Shown here: positions 25,901 through 39,800 of the stretch, one piece after another
How positions within the stretch are numbered: the stretch's first letter is position 1
Layout: each line of letters starts with the position of its first letter
Assembly: GCA_013397455.1 (NCBI GenBank)
Contig: VYZB01000194.1
Location: 1,050,646 to 1,114,645, forward strand
DNA from: Crotophaga sulcirostris
Lineage: Eukaryota; Chordata; Aves; Cuculiformes; Crotophagidae
Direction of reading: 5' to 3'
DNA length: 64,000 nucleotides
The notes under the pieces: model-generated
The model's input: only the letters and a program-made list of their open reading frames with translations
The model's database searches: none
What the model was told of the DNA's origin: nothing
Made by a program: the position numbers and the translations under genes

Positions 25901-28900
25901 GCCTAATTGATACTGGACCCTCATGCTTCCTGAGATTCGTACCCAGAATACGCGGGAAATCAATTCAAAGGGACATGCTAAACTTAGAAGGTAGTCTATT
26001 ATTCTGTTGTATCACCTAATTTTTTAAAAACCTTCCTACACATGAGGATCTGAGGCTCCAGGTGACTTGCTCAAACTCTGATTACAATATAGTATTCTAG
26101 GAGAGAGACTTAAATTTTCAGTTGTACTTTCCTCCTCCATTAATTAAGGTTTCTAAGCTTTTCTAATGTCATGAGGTATTCCATTATTTAAGGTATGAAC
26201 TGTGAAATATTAGTCAGACCAAAGAAAGAGATGACATGAGAATAACCATAAGGCACACAGATAGACTACCTTTTGAAAAATGTTGCTATATCCCTGTGGC
26301 AGCCCCTAATTGCATAGGTTTTTTAATACAAAATGGAACATTTCTGAAAGGAACAGCTGAGAAACACAGTCTCTTAAAAGGTAGGAGAAGTGGATTCAGT
26401 GTTTTTCAGCAGATCGAAGGTCTCCTTTGAACCTTGGTCTTTCTCTTCCATCTTAGGTAGCTATCTTAACCATGAAACAATTGGAAAAATATGGGAGTTA
26501 CCACCTAGGCTTGTAGATGGGTGATATGATCTATGGAGCATACTGCATTAATGAAGAAAAAGATACAGAAATCCAAATAACTTGTCAAGAAAATTTGGTT
26601 TTGGGTACTTCTCTGTGATATCATCAGGTACATGCCTCTGAGAAAGCCCCTAGGCTGGCATGCAGGTTCTTGGGTATCTTTACTGGCAAAACTTAGATAC
26701 TTAGGATCTTTAGGTATCTGAAAGAAAAGGAAAGCAGCAGTACTGTGCATTTGCCTACAGAATTTTCAAAACCCATTGTTTGTACTCCAGCATAAAAAAA
26801 GACTCCTTTTCTGCAAAAGTTTCATCTGGAAAATAATCAACATAATATGATATTAACTAGCACATTATTGTAGAGACTTTTACACCAGTGTGAAAGGATC
26901 TGTTGCCAAGAAGCATAAAACTGTTGTTTGTTACCCAGACAACCATTGTAAGGGAAGATTAGATTAGTCTTCAAGTCCCTATTAAATTGTCTAAAAGGAT
27001 TAAAAGTGATTTTTCAAATATATATCTCTGAAATATTTACTAAAGGAGATGCTAAAATACGATAATTGCCTGAAATATCTCATATTCTGCATAGAAATGT
27101 GTTGGGGTTTCCTTTGCTTTTCATACCAACAACAATAATAAAACATCCTACAGATGTATTTTACTAGATGCTTTCCGGATCTCTTGCTTCCCCATAAAGG
27201 ACATATATTAAAACCAGAGAACCTGCATGGCAAACATTGATTCCATATGATAATTTATCATAGGCAAATACTACTCCAAATTTGTTATTGAATTTAATTT
27301 GGCAAATCTTTCAGGCTGTGAGTGTGTCATGGTACACAGAGCTTTTCCTTATTGGAATCTTTTTGCTAAGAATCTTTTGCAGTGTGTTTTTTTTCCTTTG
27401 TGTCACTAATATTGTCCTTAGAATATCATGTGTCCATCTTAAAAAACCCAAACCAAACCAAACCAACCTACCACAAACACCTAAAATCCCCAGTCATTCT
27501 ACAGACATCTTATGAGGAGTTTGTTCCTTCCTATTCTTTCTTCTAATGTTCCTTGTAATGTGTAGTCACAATAACCCTGACAGTGATTTTCCAGAAAAAT
27601 CTATGTATCCTGAGAATGCAACCGCATAAAAAAAGACCAGACACAGTGGATTAGAAATTAAACAGGTCCAGTTAAATTCTCGTTGTTACAGTTTGTAAAT
27701 TTTTCATTGAAATCTGGTAGTTTATGAAAATTTGAAGTTACTACAGAATTATTCTGGCCGCCAAGCTTTTACAGCCCTTGGCTTTGGCATATTTACTACT
27801 CCTAGTTGTAGGAGGAAGCTGGAGTAAAGACGATGAGAAGACTTTCAAAAATTTCCTGAGGTCTGATCTTTAGGCCTTGAACATTTTCCTTTTTTTAGCT
27901 AGATTGGAACATGGAAAAATGACATTTAGTAGATTCCTCCGCACACAAACCCCTTCTGATTTCTCTGAATGTGCCACTGACCTAACATTGAGTGACTATT
28001 CTATACATACCAATCAAACCTTTCAGCTATGTCCTTATCCTTCCATTCTGTACTTCATTGCAATTTTCACATATGAAAACTATGCCCATGAAACTTTGAG
28101 ACTGGCATTGCTGGCCTACCATTCTATCTAAAATGAAGTGTTACCCTTGATTTTTCTACTTGAGTAATAAGAGATAAAAACATGGAAAACTCACTGTTTT
28201 GTAACTTAACCGATGGCAATGAAGCATTGAGTTTCTAGAACTTTGTGAATATTAGTATATCGGAACTACTTGATAAGTTTGTGGAAAAACTGTATTAGAA
28301 ACACTACACTACAAAGTGAAATACTTATTTTTGGGCAGCTAGATCTTTAGATTTTGGACCCATACCTTGCCAGCTGTAGTTTGGCAAGTACTATGCTGAT
28401 TTATACTGTCAATATGATAAATGGTCGAATTGATTTTCCAGAAACAGACTAAAAAGACAGTTCCATGACTGAGATCAAGGGCAAAAGGCACGAGTCCCTA
28501 GACAGAGGAGTAGAAATACATAGAAAGGCAAATATGTATTAATTTTTTTCTCCTTGATATGAAATACAATTGATAGTAGTAATTTGGTTTATATGAATTA
28601 ATTTTATCATATGGTATTGATTGGTTAATATCAGAGTAAGCCCAACTAAATTGGTAACTGATGATATGCTCCAAATTCCCTCATTCATTTAGAAATTTGC
28701 AGATCTTTCTACAAAACCTGTAGCGCTGAAGCACTTGTGCATCAATTATAGCTACATAACTATTGTAATTAGCTGTACCTACTATCAATATAGCTATGAA
28801 AAAGAGATTTCTATAGCTTTTCAGGTAACGATGTAAAAATACCTCAAAAAGATGTTTCACACTGTGTTTTCTGCAGAAAGGGAAACTAAGCATGTTTACA

Positions 28901-30411
28901 CAGTGCTATGTAGTGCTCTGCTGAGAAAAAGCTTTTTCTACATCCAATAACTAGCCCAGATTCCCAGAAGCAATGCAATAATATTAATGTAGAAATCTAT
29001 CTGGACTAATACTTCCAACTTCCCAGCTGAACCAATTGTTCTTCTGACCTGGTTTAGTCTGCTTCCAGTTATAGAGTTAACTGTTCTCAAAGCTCACTGC
29101 TCCATACAGACATCTGAAGTTCATGTCTTCTGTAGGCAAAAGCAAATGCTTTGATAGGTCTATAAATAGGACTCCTTGTCCATGGCCTTTTCCTTCCTCT
29201 GTCTCTGTGAAATACGTACAGATGATAGTGAGGCAGCTAGGACTCTACCTTACATTTTTGAGGTGTCTTTCACCTTGGTGATGAAAGCACTGCAGTGGAA
29301 GAAGAGAGTGCACCGAAAGCTTTCACCTAGTGTGAGACTGTAGAGCTTGAATAGCAAAGCACACGAAACTAGTGAAGCATTGTAAAGAGGATTATTCAAA
29401 GAAACTAACTGAACAATCTAATCTTTGCGTTTGGTCTACATTGACTGAGAAGCCAATGTTTCTGAAATTAAGAAAGCAGGCTCATTGACCACTTGTGACT
29501 TAATCCATACCTTACAGATCACAGTGCATGCTGTCTTTCAAAGCCCTCTTAGAAATTTAAAAGTTCTTTTAGTTTCAAGGATTAACACCATACTGAAAAT
29601 AAAGCACTAACAGTTCTTGTGAATTTATCAAAGTGAAATAAATCATGTTTATTTTTGCAGCTCTGAGCTGGGAATTTTACATGTACATGTAGGTTTGCAG
29701 TGCCATCTTCTACACTAAATATTAGTTTTGTAGATTGAAGGTATTACAGGGTATACAGAATAAATGATTTATTAAGGTTCTCAGGTTTCAGCTTAAGCAG
29801 TCTTTCACTCATTGTGTCAAATGTAGTATAATTAGAAGTAACTTGTTTGGGGTTTTTTTTCTGCTTTTGATTGATATTTCCAGAACACTTATCTTAAAAC
29901 AGAATTTCTAGCTTTCTCTGGATTTGTATTGAATCCTACTCATCTGAAGTAAATAACCTTTTAGTCTGACATCAGTACTCTTTCTCTTGTTGTGTTTTTT
30001 TTTTAAGCTGTCAATACAAGATAGATTTGCATACACCACCTTTCATTATTGAAGCCAATGGATTTTCTGCCAACAGAAAATATGGCCTACTACACAAGCA
30101 AGGTAGGGGGGCCTTACACAACTGCTTCTGGGTGAAGTCAGCATACAAAAACTTGAAAAAGCAGGCTGTCCAAATGTAGACCCTAAATCCACCCCTTATT
30201 CAAGGATGCTTCTTTTACAGAGAGCCTGAAAAAACAGCCTTTCTGGGAATGTTATGAATCCAGGACAAACCATAAAAGCTTTGTTTTATCCTCTGCTCCT
30301 CAGGATATCTGGTAAATCACCTTCCTTGATCATTGTTCATTCCACCTGGATGTTTGTGTTCTCTACCATTTTTCTGCACTGCAAACACAAAATCCAATAC
30401 ATACTTTCTAT
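16989..30411. other. Long AT-rich stretch without recognised repeats or genes
   Basis: Across about 13 kb I find no CR1, LTR, tRNA or convincing coding exon. A 15-A run lies at 17535-17549 and a purine-rich AG stretch near 23590-23645. At 17031-17091 a short open stretch ends at ACAG|GTGAGC, a good donor, but it has a stop just upstream in frame and is too short to call. The 121-codon plus frame at 20161-20526 has no recognisable domain. Such repeat-poor stretches can contain conserved non-coding elements, which need an alignment to see. Confidence 0.55.
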
Positions 30412-30480
30412 TATTTTTATATATTTATTTATATTTAATTTATATTTAATTTAATTTAATTTATAAATATATTTAAGTTT
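30412..30480. repeat. AT-only low-complexity tract (TTTAA/ATTTA units)
   Basis: An almost pure A/T stretch contains repeated TATTTAATT and a short TTTAA tandem run. It is a simple-sequence tract, probably length-variable, with no coding capacity. Confidence 0.85.
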
Positions 30481-33400
30481 ATATTACAGTACTTTTAATC
30501 TATGAGGGCAATTCAAGATTCAGTGTTACCTGATCATGTATCAAAATATCCTGCTGCCTGATTTTATGGCTCTTTATGATAACAGTTTCTTTTTCTTTGA
30601 ACACTAAACAGGGTGCCCAAGATAATTATGGTAGGAGCTGATTAGTTTAGTATTTAATCATTACGTCAAGATTCCACCAGAGTAAGACTTTAGACACAGC
30701 TGAACTGACTATTCTAGAGGTATCTAAGTCAACATACATGCTACAGGAAAAACAAAATTAATGTCTCAAGCAAATTTGTGGATTCAATATGCAGATGACA
30801 GAAAGAAAAAGTAATCTTACTTTTTAAAATTTGATTTGACGAAATCCAGCAGCAAAGTAAAGGTAATTTAAAATTCAATTCTATGCTAATTAAGACCAAA
30901 TATTACTGGTTTTGTGATAAAACATTTTCCCAAAGCAGACATAGTTAAGAGTCAAACGATTTAACCCTTTTCAACAGTATGAGCTTTCCATTTGTCTGTA
31001 AGTTGGATTCTTAAATTAACATGAATTTGGAAAATAACAGCATAGGCTAGTTTAACATATCCTCACATATTTTTTGAAAATTCTGGGTTATGAGTATTGC
31101 ATACGTATTTGTAAAAAGGATTGTCAGTGGCGTAAAATCTGGAAACAAATCTGGAGCACTGAGTAGTAGCACTTCACGATTTTATATCCGCCCAAACAGT
31201 ACAGAGCTTAGATCTCCTCTGAAGAGTGAATGGGGGTGTCAATTCCTATTACAACTATACAATGGTCCATGTGCCTAATTGGTTCATCTTTTCTGCACAT
31301 TTATTTGTGTGTAATGAATTGCATAATAACACCTGTAGACAAACCTGCAGTACATAAATTTTCCTATCTTTAATCTTTTCTAGCCTATTTCTTTTGCGTT
31401 GAGTGTTTAATTCTATTCTTGAATCTATAAAGTTAAAGAAGTGTCACTGAACCTGTCATGCTAATATAGACTAAAAATCTGGAATAATTTTTCAAAAATC
31501 TCCCACTTCAGTAGCATATAGATTTCTTTTCATGTGTCAAACATTCGTGCTGATTTGCCCTGAAATGTCTTGATGTCAATGCTTATGCTACAGTGAGAAA
31601 AAGATTTGAATATTTTTTTCCCTAGAGGGTCTACCTTATTAGCTTGCACATGCAGCTAAGTAGTTGTTGCATCTCCATAGTAACATTCTTGCATACATAG
31701 TTGTTAATAAAATCAAGACATATAGGTGGACTGGCAGAATTTTTAGAGACTAATGAAAAATATTAGTCAAATTTTGAAGACATATCCCTTTTTTTTTCTA
31801 CCAAAGCAACAGATGAGGGAGGGAAATTGAGGTGATTCAGTTAAAGGTGGGACAGACAGGATAACTCTGCTCATTCCTAGAAATTGACCAAAGAAACAAA
31901 GTAAGCAACACAGAATTACTGGACAGGGCTGGAGAAAGACCCTTCAGCTGCAAAACTCTTTTAAGTATTGCAAGCATTTCAAACAAGCAAGCACTGGAAG
32001 AGAAGCTGGGGGCAGTAGGGAAGGAGAGAAGGCTGTTATAACCATCTTCAGCAAGGTTCCTTGTCCAAAGATTCAAAAGCAAAGATGTGTGCAAAAAAAT
32101 CCTTATAAACTTTCAAAACAAGTTTTCATAATATGGATCCGTTTTTCACAAACCTCACATTAGAAGCAATGGCGCTATTTCCACAGTTTAAGAAAAAATT
32201 GCCACTAGACTTCAAATTCCACCATAATTTGGCAAAGTCATAAACGAGTGCCAAGTTCTGGTCCATCCTCTACAGATGAATGAATCAAACCTAACTTCAG
32301 GTAGGAGTAAGAGTCAATGCTTATGTATCCTGCGCAAAGGGTAAAGAAATATGTCTTTATACAAAATTGTTTGGGTTACATTGAAATTTCACCTTTAATA
32401 TTTCTTTCCTTTCTTTTCAACTGAAGTACAGAATTGCCTATTAAGGCAGACTACAGGAGACCTAGTGAAACGTTCAGCCATTCAGGAGTGAAAAGCAGGT
32501 AGGAACTCATACCAATGATAGCAAATGTTACAGTAAAGAAAATACTTCATTTAAATTAGTAATGTTGGATTTGAAACAGGGAGTTGTTCCAACATGATTA
32601 ATTCTGGGTCAGCTTTAAGCCTTCTAGAATCAGCAGTTCACTGCACCATAAAATAAGCCACTTACAAGACAGATTCTCAGTGTATTATCGGTTTAACAGA
32701 CCATAGTATAAGAACAACTTCCTCTCCAAAATTATTACTTTGTAATTATTGAGATAACAATGAATATAGCTGAACATGAATTTTACCACCATTAAGTGAA
32801 TATTCCCATGGAGTCTTTTTTAATTAATTTACAATTCTTTCTGCTGATCCCTGAACTCTGCATTGTCAATTAGTACATACATTATAAAGGCACAAACCAG
32901 TTAGGATTAAACTTGGGCAACACTGAATTAATAAAAAAATGTTGCTTTGCATGCATAAACCGACTAAAATGCTAATAAAAATAATGCTATTCTGCATAAT
33001 TTTTATGCCTACGTATTAATCAGAAGTAACCCACAATCATGTAGCCTACAAAATTATAGGAAGAATCAAAATTAGTTGGTGCTTTTGTACTCGTTGTGCA
33101 AGACTACTCTGTAGATACAATATTTTTGTAAGTCTGTTTCTGTCAAGAAAGCAGTTAAGAATTGAGGGGTAATGCTTGTTCTTATTTTTTCTGTGTTTTA
33201 ATACTTCACAAAATATACTATCACAGAACTACAATAGCCATACTAACCCTGAAACTTGCATATCCACGGTAATTTTTCTCCTAGTTGAAAAATGCGAAAG
33301 ACTCTGAATATGCCTACTTCCTAACGCACAAGACAGAGGAAATTCATCATGGGAGCTTCTTTTATGAAACAGTAAGATCCTTTAGCTTGCTACAATAAAT

Positions 33401-36336
33401 TGTTAGAGACTACTAAAGATTAACTTTCATTTTATGTCACTTGAATTATCATAATCTTGTTTTTTACAGAAAAAAAATAATGCAGTTCCATACTCTTTCC
33501 CCATTCCTAAGTTACCTGAATGTGGGTTACTGAGTGCACAAGTGTTAGCAACTGAAGATGGTGGATTTTGGCATATGCCACTATCTCATTGCTTATTATA
33601 CTGTTACTAGTGCTTCATTGTACTTGTTTCAGTATTTAATTTTTATTACAAAACTGAGAACCCTTTTAATGAAACAAGTAAATAAGATGAGGCTGAACAC
33701 AGTTTATGTGCCTTTTAACTATTTCTTGTTTTCAAAGGTAACCTGTTTTCATCTGCTAAACTTCTGGAAACAGGACTAGTGCCAACCATTATAGATGGGG
33801 ACTGTCAAAACCTGGAACCTTTGTCTCAATCAGGAAAATGATATAAAATCTTCCTCAGCCTGCTTTTGTGTTAGTTTAACAACATTTTCCACTTCTGCTT
33901 TCAATGTTATATCTGGCCAATTAGTCCCAATGTGGAAATAAACATTTCTGAATGAGGATATCTTTCCACACATATCCTTGCATATGCTTCTCCTGATATA
34001 CCAATGGACCATCTGAATTTCATCAGATATAATGTATTTACATCTCTGCATCCCACAATGTTAATTGTTTGTTAGAAAATAATCTTCAGAGACAACAAAG
34101 TATCACCAATATCTTTCAGCCTGAAGGCTCATACAGAATAATATGGGAAGATTCCGACTGCTTAGTTACAAAGCAGTGAGGAGAAGCAGATTGAGAAAGT
34201 TCTTTTCTTTAGCATGGTATTGTAAATTCTGCCACTTCAGATTTTCTCAGGGTAATCCCTACATACTCATACACATTTTATTAATTATGTGTATTTAAAT
34301 TTTTCATTTATTTATAGGCGTATGCACACAATACACTCCCCTCTCCTGTTTCTGCAGTAAAGCACAGAGACCTTAGTAGCTATCATAATCTCCTATTGAG
34401 TCCATTGAAAAGATGTTTGTAGTCATGTAAAAACGTAATGATGTTGTTCAAATGTACAACATTGATCCCCAGACTTCACCATGACTTTGAGAAGAGACAT
34501 TTATAATGAAATACATCTATAGATCTGCATTTTTTTATCTACTGTCTTTATGTTTTTATGATATTTGGTTATTCTAATGTGCATTAGGAAACCTTTTTCT
34601 TTCTAAAGAAAGATAGCAATTTTTTCTAACATAAGAGCCTCAGAAAACTTCTTTATCACCTCCAAAGCCTTTCATTTTCTTCCCTGACACATTAGACAAG
34701 CACAAGTACATCTCTGATGAAATTGTCTGGTTGGTGTCACTGTCTTTTAGAATTAATTTGTCCTGCTGTTTAAAGAGACAGCTTGAAATGGTTTTATTCT
34801 GTTTACAGAAATGAAAATAAAACAAATTTTAAAAGTTAAAAATAGATCCTTGGAGTTTAAGAAGAGGTTAATTTTGAATGAACCCCTGTGGTCTAACATA
34901 GGAAAGAAATAATTTCCAACATTTTGAAAGATATAACAATGACATTTCTATAATTCTTTGCATTTAGGGCAGGAAAGGCCTTGTTTTCAGTAGATAGCAA
35001 ATCAGCCATCTGTTTATATTTAATTTATTTGTCAGACGTCTTTCTATTCTTCTGCTCTGATTTGTAGAAACTGAAGGCCACTTCAGTTTATAATTTTCAA
35101 GGAATGAAATCACCTCCTTTAATTATTTTTCCTTCTCTTAGATGATGGTCAAATAACAAAACACATTTTTTTTCTTTATCTTTGTGGATAGTGTGTTTCC
35201 TTTGGGTTTTACAAGAAAGTCTAACCTGAATAAGTGGTCATACTGTTAAGAAGAAAAAAATTGATTTTTCTGAACTACAATATATAGGGAGGAGAATTCT
35301 ATGTGTTATGTGTATACAGTGTTCTATGGGTAGATAGCCACAGTAAGTTTACTAAAACTGATGATATTTTTCAGGCTTGTATTGGTGTAGCTGACAATCA
35401 ACTTTGGTCCACAGCAGCAGCCAAGGGAAAATCTGAGGATAGTATTTGTGTGTGATAGTTTACTTTTGGCTTTGAGCTGCTTATTTTGTGGCTGAGCTTG
35501 ACACCCCAAAAAGGCCTCTAGAAAAGAAAGCTACACATATTCATCACACATTTTTCACAGCAGGCGTATTCAATAAGTATTTATATAAATGCAGAATAAA
35601 GTTGGATATTTTTCTTTTGAATTGGCCCCAAGGGTTTTGGTTTTTTCCCCAGAACCCTGATTGCTTGCATACAGTTTGTAGCAGCTGCCTTAGGAATAAA
35701 GTCAAAAGTTTAATGGACTGTGGTTTGTAAAGGGTGCACCCAGAAAAGCATTCGTCCTTACAGTTTCATTCAGCTTAGGATTTGATTCTGCAAGAGTGAG
35801 CATTAGCTGCGCACACTGCTCCATTCAAATTGAGCAATGTAAAGTAAATTATAACAGTGCCTCATATCTATTCTGGTACCAAGATATGATAGTTTGATCT
35901 GTGAGCAAAAGGAAGACTAATGCAAGATCTTCATTTTGATTCATACCAAAAATCTGCGTAGCCAAGCATTCTGTCTCTGACAGTCACTTATGCCTTAGGT
36001 CAGAATATAAAAACTGGGAGTATGTAGTGTGACATTTCTCCCATCATATGCTTTTAGTAACCAACAATATCAGAACTTCCTGTGTCATTTCCTGTGTCAT
36101 TCATACATTCATTTCATGAAGCTCAAACTCTTCAGAAATTTCTCCCTGGAAATTTATATGTTTCTGCTACCCTCCTTACTATGAGCCAAACTGCTTCATT
36201 TCCTGTCTACCCTCTTATTTTTAAGGAGAATTTATGTTTTTGGTTATCCCATCGGTGATTGTGATTATGCAGCTAGTGGCTGCACTGTTTCTGGAGATTT
36301 AATCTTGCCTATGTTTATTTTTGAGTTAGAGTTGAT
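30481..36336. other. AT-rich unique sequence, nothing recognised
   Basis: No interspersed repeat, RNA gene or supported exon is seen. Open frames of 60-85 codons occur on both strands (for example 31090-31278 and 31837-32094) without recognisable domains or good splice context. Confidence 0.55.
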
Positions 36337-36838
36337 CATAGAATTATAGAACTCATAGTTTGGGAAAGACCTTTAAGATCATCAAGTCCAACTATACTTG
36401 TCTACTACTAAACCATATTTCTGAGCACTTCACCTACCCATCTTTTAAATATCTCCATTGATGGTGACTCAACCATCTCCCCAGGCAGCTTCTTGCAGTT
36501 CCTGACTTCCCTTTCAATGAAGAAATTTTTCCTGATGTCTAATCTGAACCTCCCCTGGTGCAACTTGAGGCCATTTCCTCTTGTCCTATTATCTGTCACT
36601 TGGGAGAAGAAACCAACGCCAACTTCACTACAACCTCCCTTGAGGTAGCTGTAGACAGTGATGAGGTCTCCCCTCAGCCTCCTTTTCTCTAGGCTAAACA
36701 GCCCCGGGGCCCTCAGCCACTCCTCATAAGACTTGTTCTCCAACCACTTCACCAACTTTGTTGCCCTTCTCTGGATGCACTCCAGCACCTCAATGTCCTT
36801 GTAGCAAGATGTCCAAAAGTGAACACGTTACACAAGGT
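36337..36838 (-). mobile_element. CR1 LINE, 5'-truncated, ORF2 C-terminal remnant open
   Basis: The plus strand begins with ATCATAGAATTATAGAA, the complement of a CR1 tail, then the CR1 3' UTR complement (TTTGGGAAAGACCTTTAAGATCATC). Upstream in the element's own sense (36408-36788) a 126-codon frame remains uninterrupted. It encodes the C-terminal part of CR1 ORF2, the region after the RT catalytic core, with the motifs [27 protein letters not shown] and [10 protein letters not shown]. No endonuclease or RT catalytic box is present, so the copy is dead on arrival. The lack of frameshifts suggests it is younger than the other CR1 copies here. Confidence 0.93.
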
Positions 36839-39800
36839 GTTGATAGTAACATGCTGCCAGGAAGATGCATCCTTGGAGTTGATCACTGTAGGTAACATAC
36901 AAGATTTATTTTCTTCTATGTTGTGAAGGCAAATGGTGTAAGACGCAACATGAAATCATAGTTTTTACTTGCTGAAACAACTTGTTTAGATCCAAACAAA
37001 GATCCAAAGGATCTATGTTTATTAGGTGTCAGGTTTAATAAATGACATAAGAATGTTACAGCTACTCACCAATTCCAAAAGCATTAGACACTTTCTTTCC
37101 ATGTTTGGAAACCAGTTAGTACAGTTTTTCCCAATTAATTTTGTAGTGACTGGGAGCTTGGGCCAAAGGAAAGCAAGGTCACTCTGCAGCCTCCTCCAAT
37201 CTTAATATACTTTGCCATTAGCAAATAGTTAGTGATTATTTCTTCATGAAATAAAAAATTTTGCCTCCTGAAAAGACCAAATCTTTCCAAGGTATGTGGA
37301 AAGAAAAAAATAAGGATTACCAGAATTACATTGAGATTTTTCCTTTCTGTTTTTGCAGTCTTTTAAAATTGTTAATTCCAGTGATGTTCAAGATCATTTC
37401 TGTGAAATATTTTAACATTCCTGATTGGTACATAGGAGTCTAGATGCAAAGAATGTAGGTGACTAAAAACAGAAGCTCACAGAAATTACATTATCTTCTT
37501 GCTAAACTATCTATACTAGGACACCAAGAGCTGTGTTTAAAATAGTAGAGTGGTTTGTATGATATTAGCCTTCTTTTCATTAAAATGACAGAGTCAAAAT
37601 CACAAATGACAAATTGACATATTGACAATTCATACTCGCTCGGGTCTACACCTCATCACAAAACTTCAAAAGATGAAGAGAAATGAAGTAGCGGGATTGT
37701 TCCTGGTATAAGGGAAAATCTGGGCTGTTAACATTTGACCACTATTTCATACTACTATTTTTATTGGTGTGATAGAAATTTTAACAGACCTTTGTAAAAT
37801 AATCCTTTTTATTTCATGGAACATAAAAAAAATTAGAATTGTTCAAGTGTGGTTTTCCTACAACAATGCACAAAAGGAACCCAAGTAAATGGGCAAATGA
37901 TTATAGCATCTGATTATGCCTCTACACTTCATTTGGTTGCAAGTAAAGTAATAGAAGAGCTTCCACGGATCTAATTGAACATGAGACCGTAACACTTACT
38001 GTACAATATTAAATGTAGGTCCTAGACACATTAGGCACCCACCAAAATTTGATTACTAATTGTAGCATTTATTTTCTTTATTTTTGTTTGTGTACTTTAA
38101 ATATTCAGGCTTCATCATTATGACTATATTGCAAGGTATTCCCTCCAAAGAAGAGGTTTGTATTGAAAACTAAAATTCATTCTGTCATCATCTGGTAGCT
38201 GGTTCTGCATAGTGGAGTGCGATGGTGAAAGTAACCTTTTATATATACACTAGAAATGTTAAAGACTCAATTACAATTTCTGGACAGGTACACAATTGCA
38301 TCACAGTCTACTGGCAAATTTACCAAGTCTTGGGAAATTATTGTCATTCTTGATTCATGACTCTTTTTTTTAATCAGTTCATTTGTGCTGAAAAACTGCT
38401 ACTGTTGCAGACACTATCACACTCTCCTATTTCTCTGTGCTTCTTCTCTTTAAGACCTCTGATTTATTTTCATGGAAAGACAGTCTTTGGTAAGTTTTAG
38501 GTATTATGGAAAAGTATTGCAGAATGATATTCTTGGTCCTTCTTGGTCATAACCATGGCAGTATCAACACCATGAACCTGCTAATTATTAAGAACTATGT
38601 ACCAAAATATAAAATTAATTATAATGCAAAACAGTTGTCATTTAATAATTTATTAATTATGATATTTATTCACATTTAGGAGATTTTCTCTTGCTCCTCC
38701 ACATATCAGGCTATGCAGTGATTGACCAGTGCAATAATCTGCTTTTTCAGAGAGTAAATCTGCATGTGCTCTGCAACTTATTCCGTTCAGTTGTATCACC
38801 AGGTTCTAAATGTGCATGAAAAGTTATGCAACTGGAGAATAGTGTAGATATGGTTCTTTTAAACGTAAACTCTTTCTGTGAATGAGTAGACAAATAATAT
38901 CAGCCAAGCAGATTCAATCAGAATACAGTTAGAAAATAGAACTGGAAGATAAAAATTAGTAGAAGTAAAAGCAGAAGTAGAACATAAAAATAAGTGCTAG
39001 CTAAATGGTTGTGCATTCTTTTGTTCACTCTACAGGAGCTCTTGGCTATCACTCTGAACTTTTTTCAGAGCAGTTAATGTATCAGTCAGGAATGCCACAC
39101 ATATTACCTCCCTTTATTGCAGTTGTTACTGCACCACTTGCGAAAGTGGTTGCATTTTTAGGTAGGGTACTGGCACTAATTACCAGCCAAAGTGTCTGAG
39201 TTAAATGATCTGTTTTTACACCACAGCTGATGCTGTTGTACTTGTGTAGAAAGAATTAGTGCTGCTGTGGGTTAAAGATTCTCTGTGATGTTCTTGTTTT
39301 CTTGCAAATTTCCACAAATGTTGTCATTCTTATCCTAAAGATACTGAAGTTATTAACAAATGGCTTATTGTCTTATTCCTGAGAGCTCAGACTAGCAATT
39401 ATATATTTGCTAGGAATCCACATAAATCACAGGTAAATCTACTTTGTATAACAAAGCAGCTTTAATTGTATCCTGTATTTACATCCTGATTGTATGTCTT
39501 TTAGTTACCTACCTGTTTAAGGTTATGAATCAAGGAATTTGATTCTTTTAGAATTAAACAGATCCTTCTTCTCCCTTTAAAAAGGGACAGGAAATATTTC
39601 CCTTGGTGCATGTTTCTCTGTTGTCGGCCAGCAATCATCACTGAGACCACCTGAATTAAGGAAACCCAATTGTATGAAATTAACTAATGAGCGAGTATCA
39701 TTTGCAATTTTAGCTCACAACTAATTCTTTTAGTAAGCTTTAAACACAATTAACATTAGATTTTACACAGTATATTGGAAATTATTGTCTAGCATAAACC

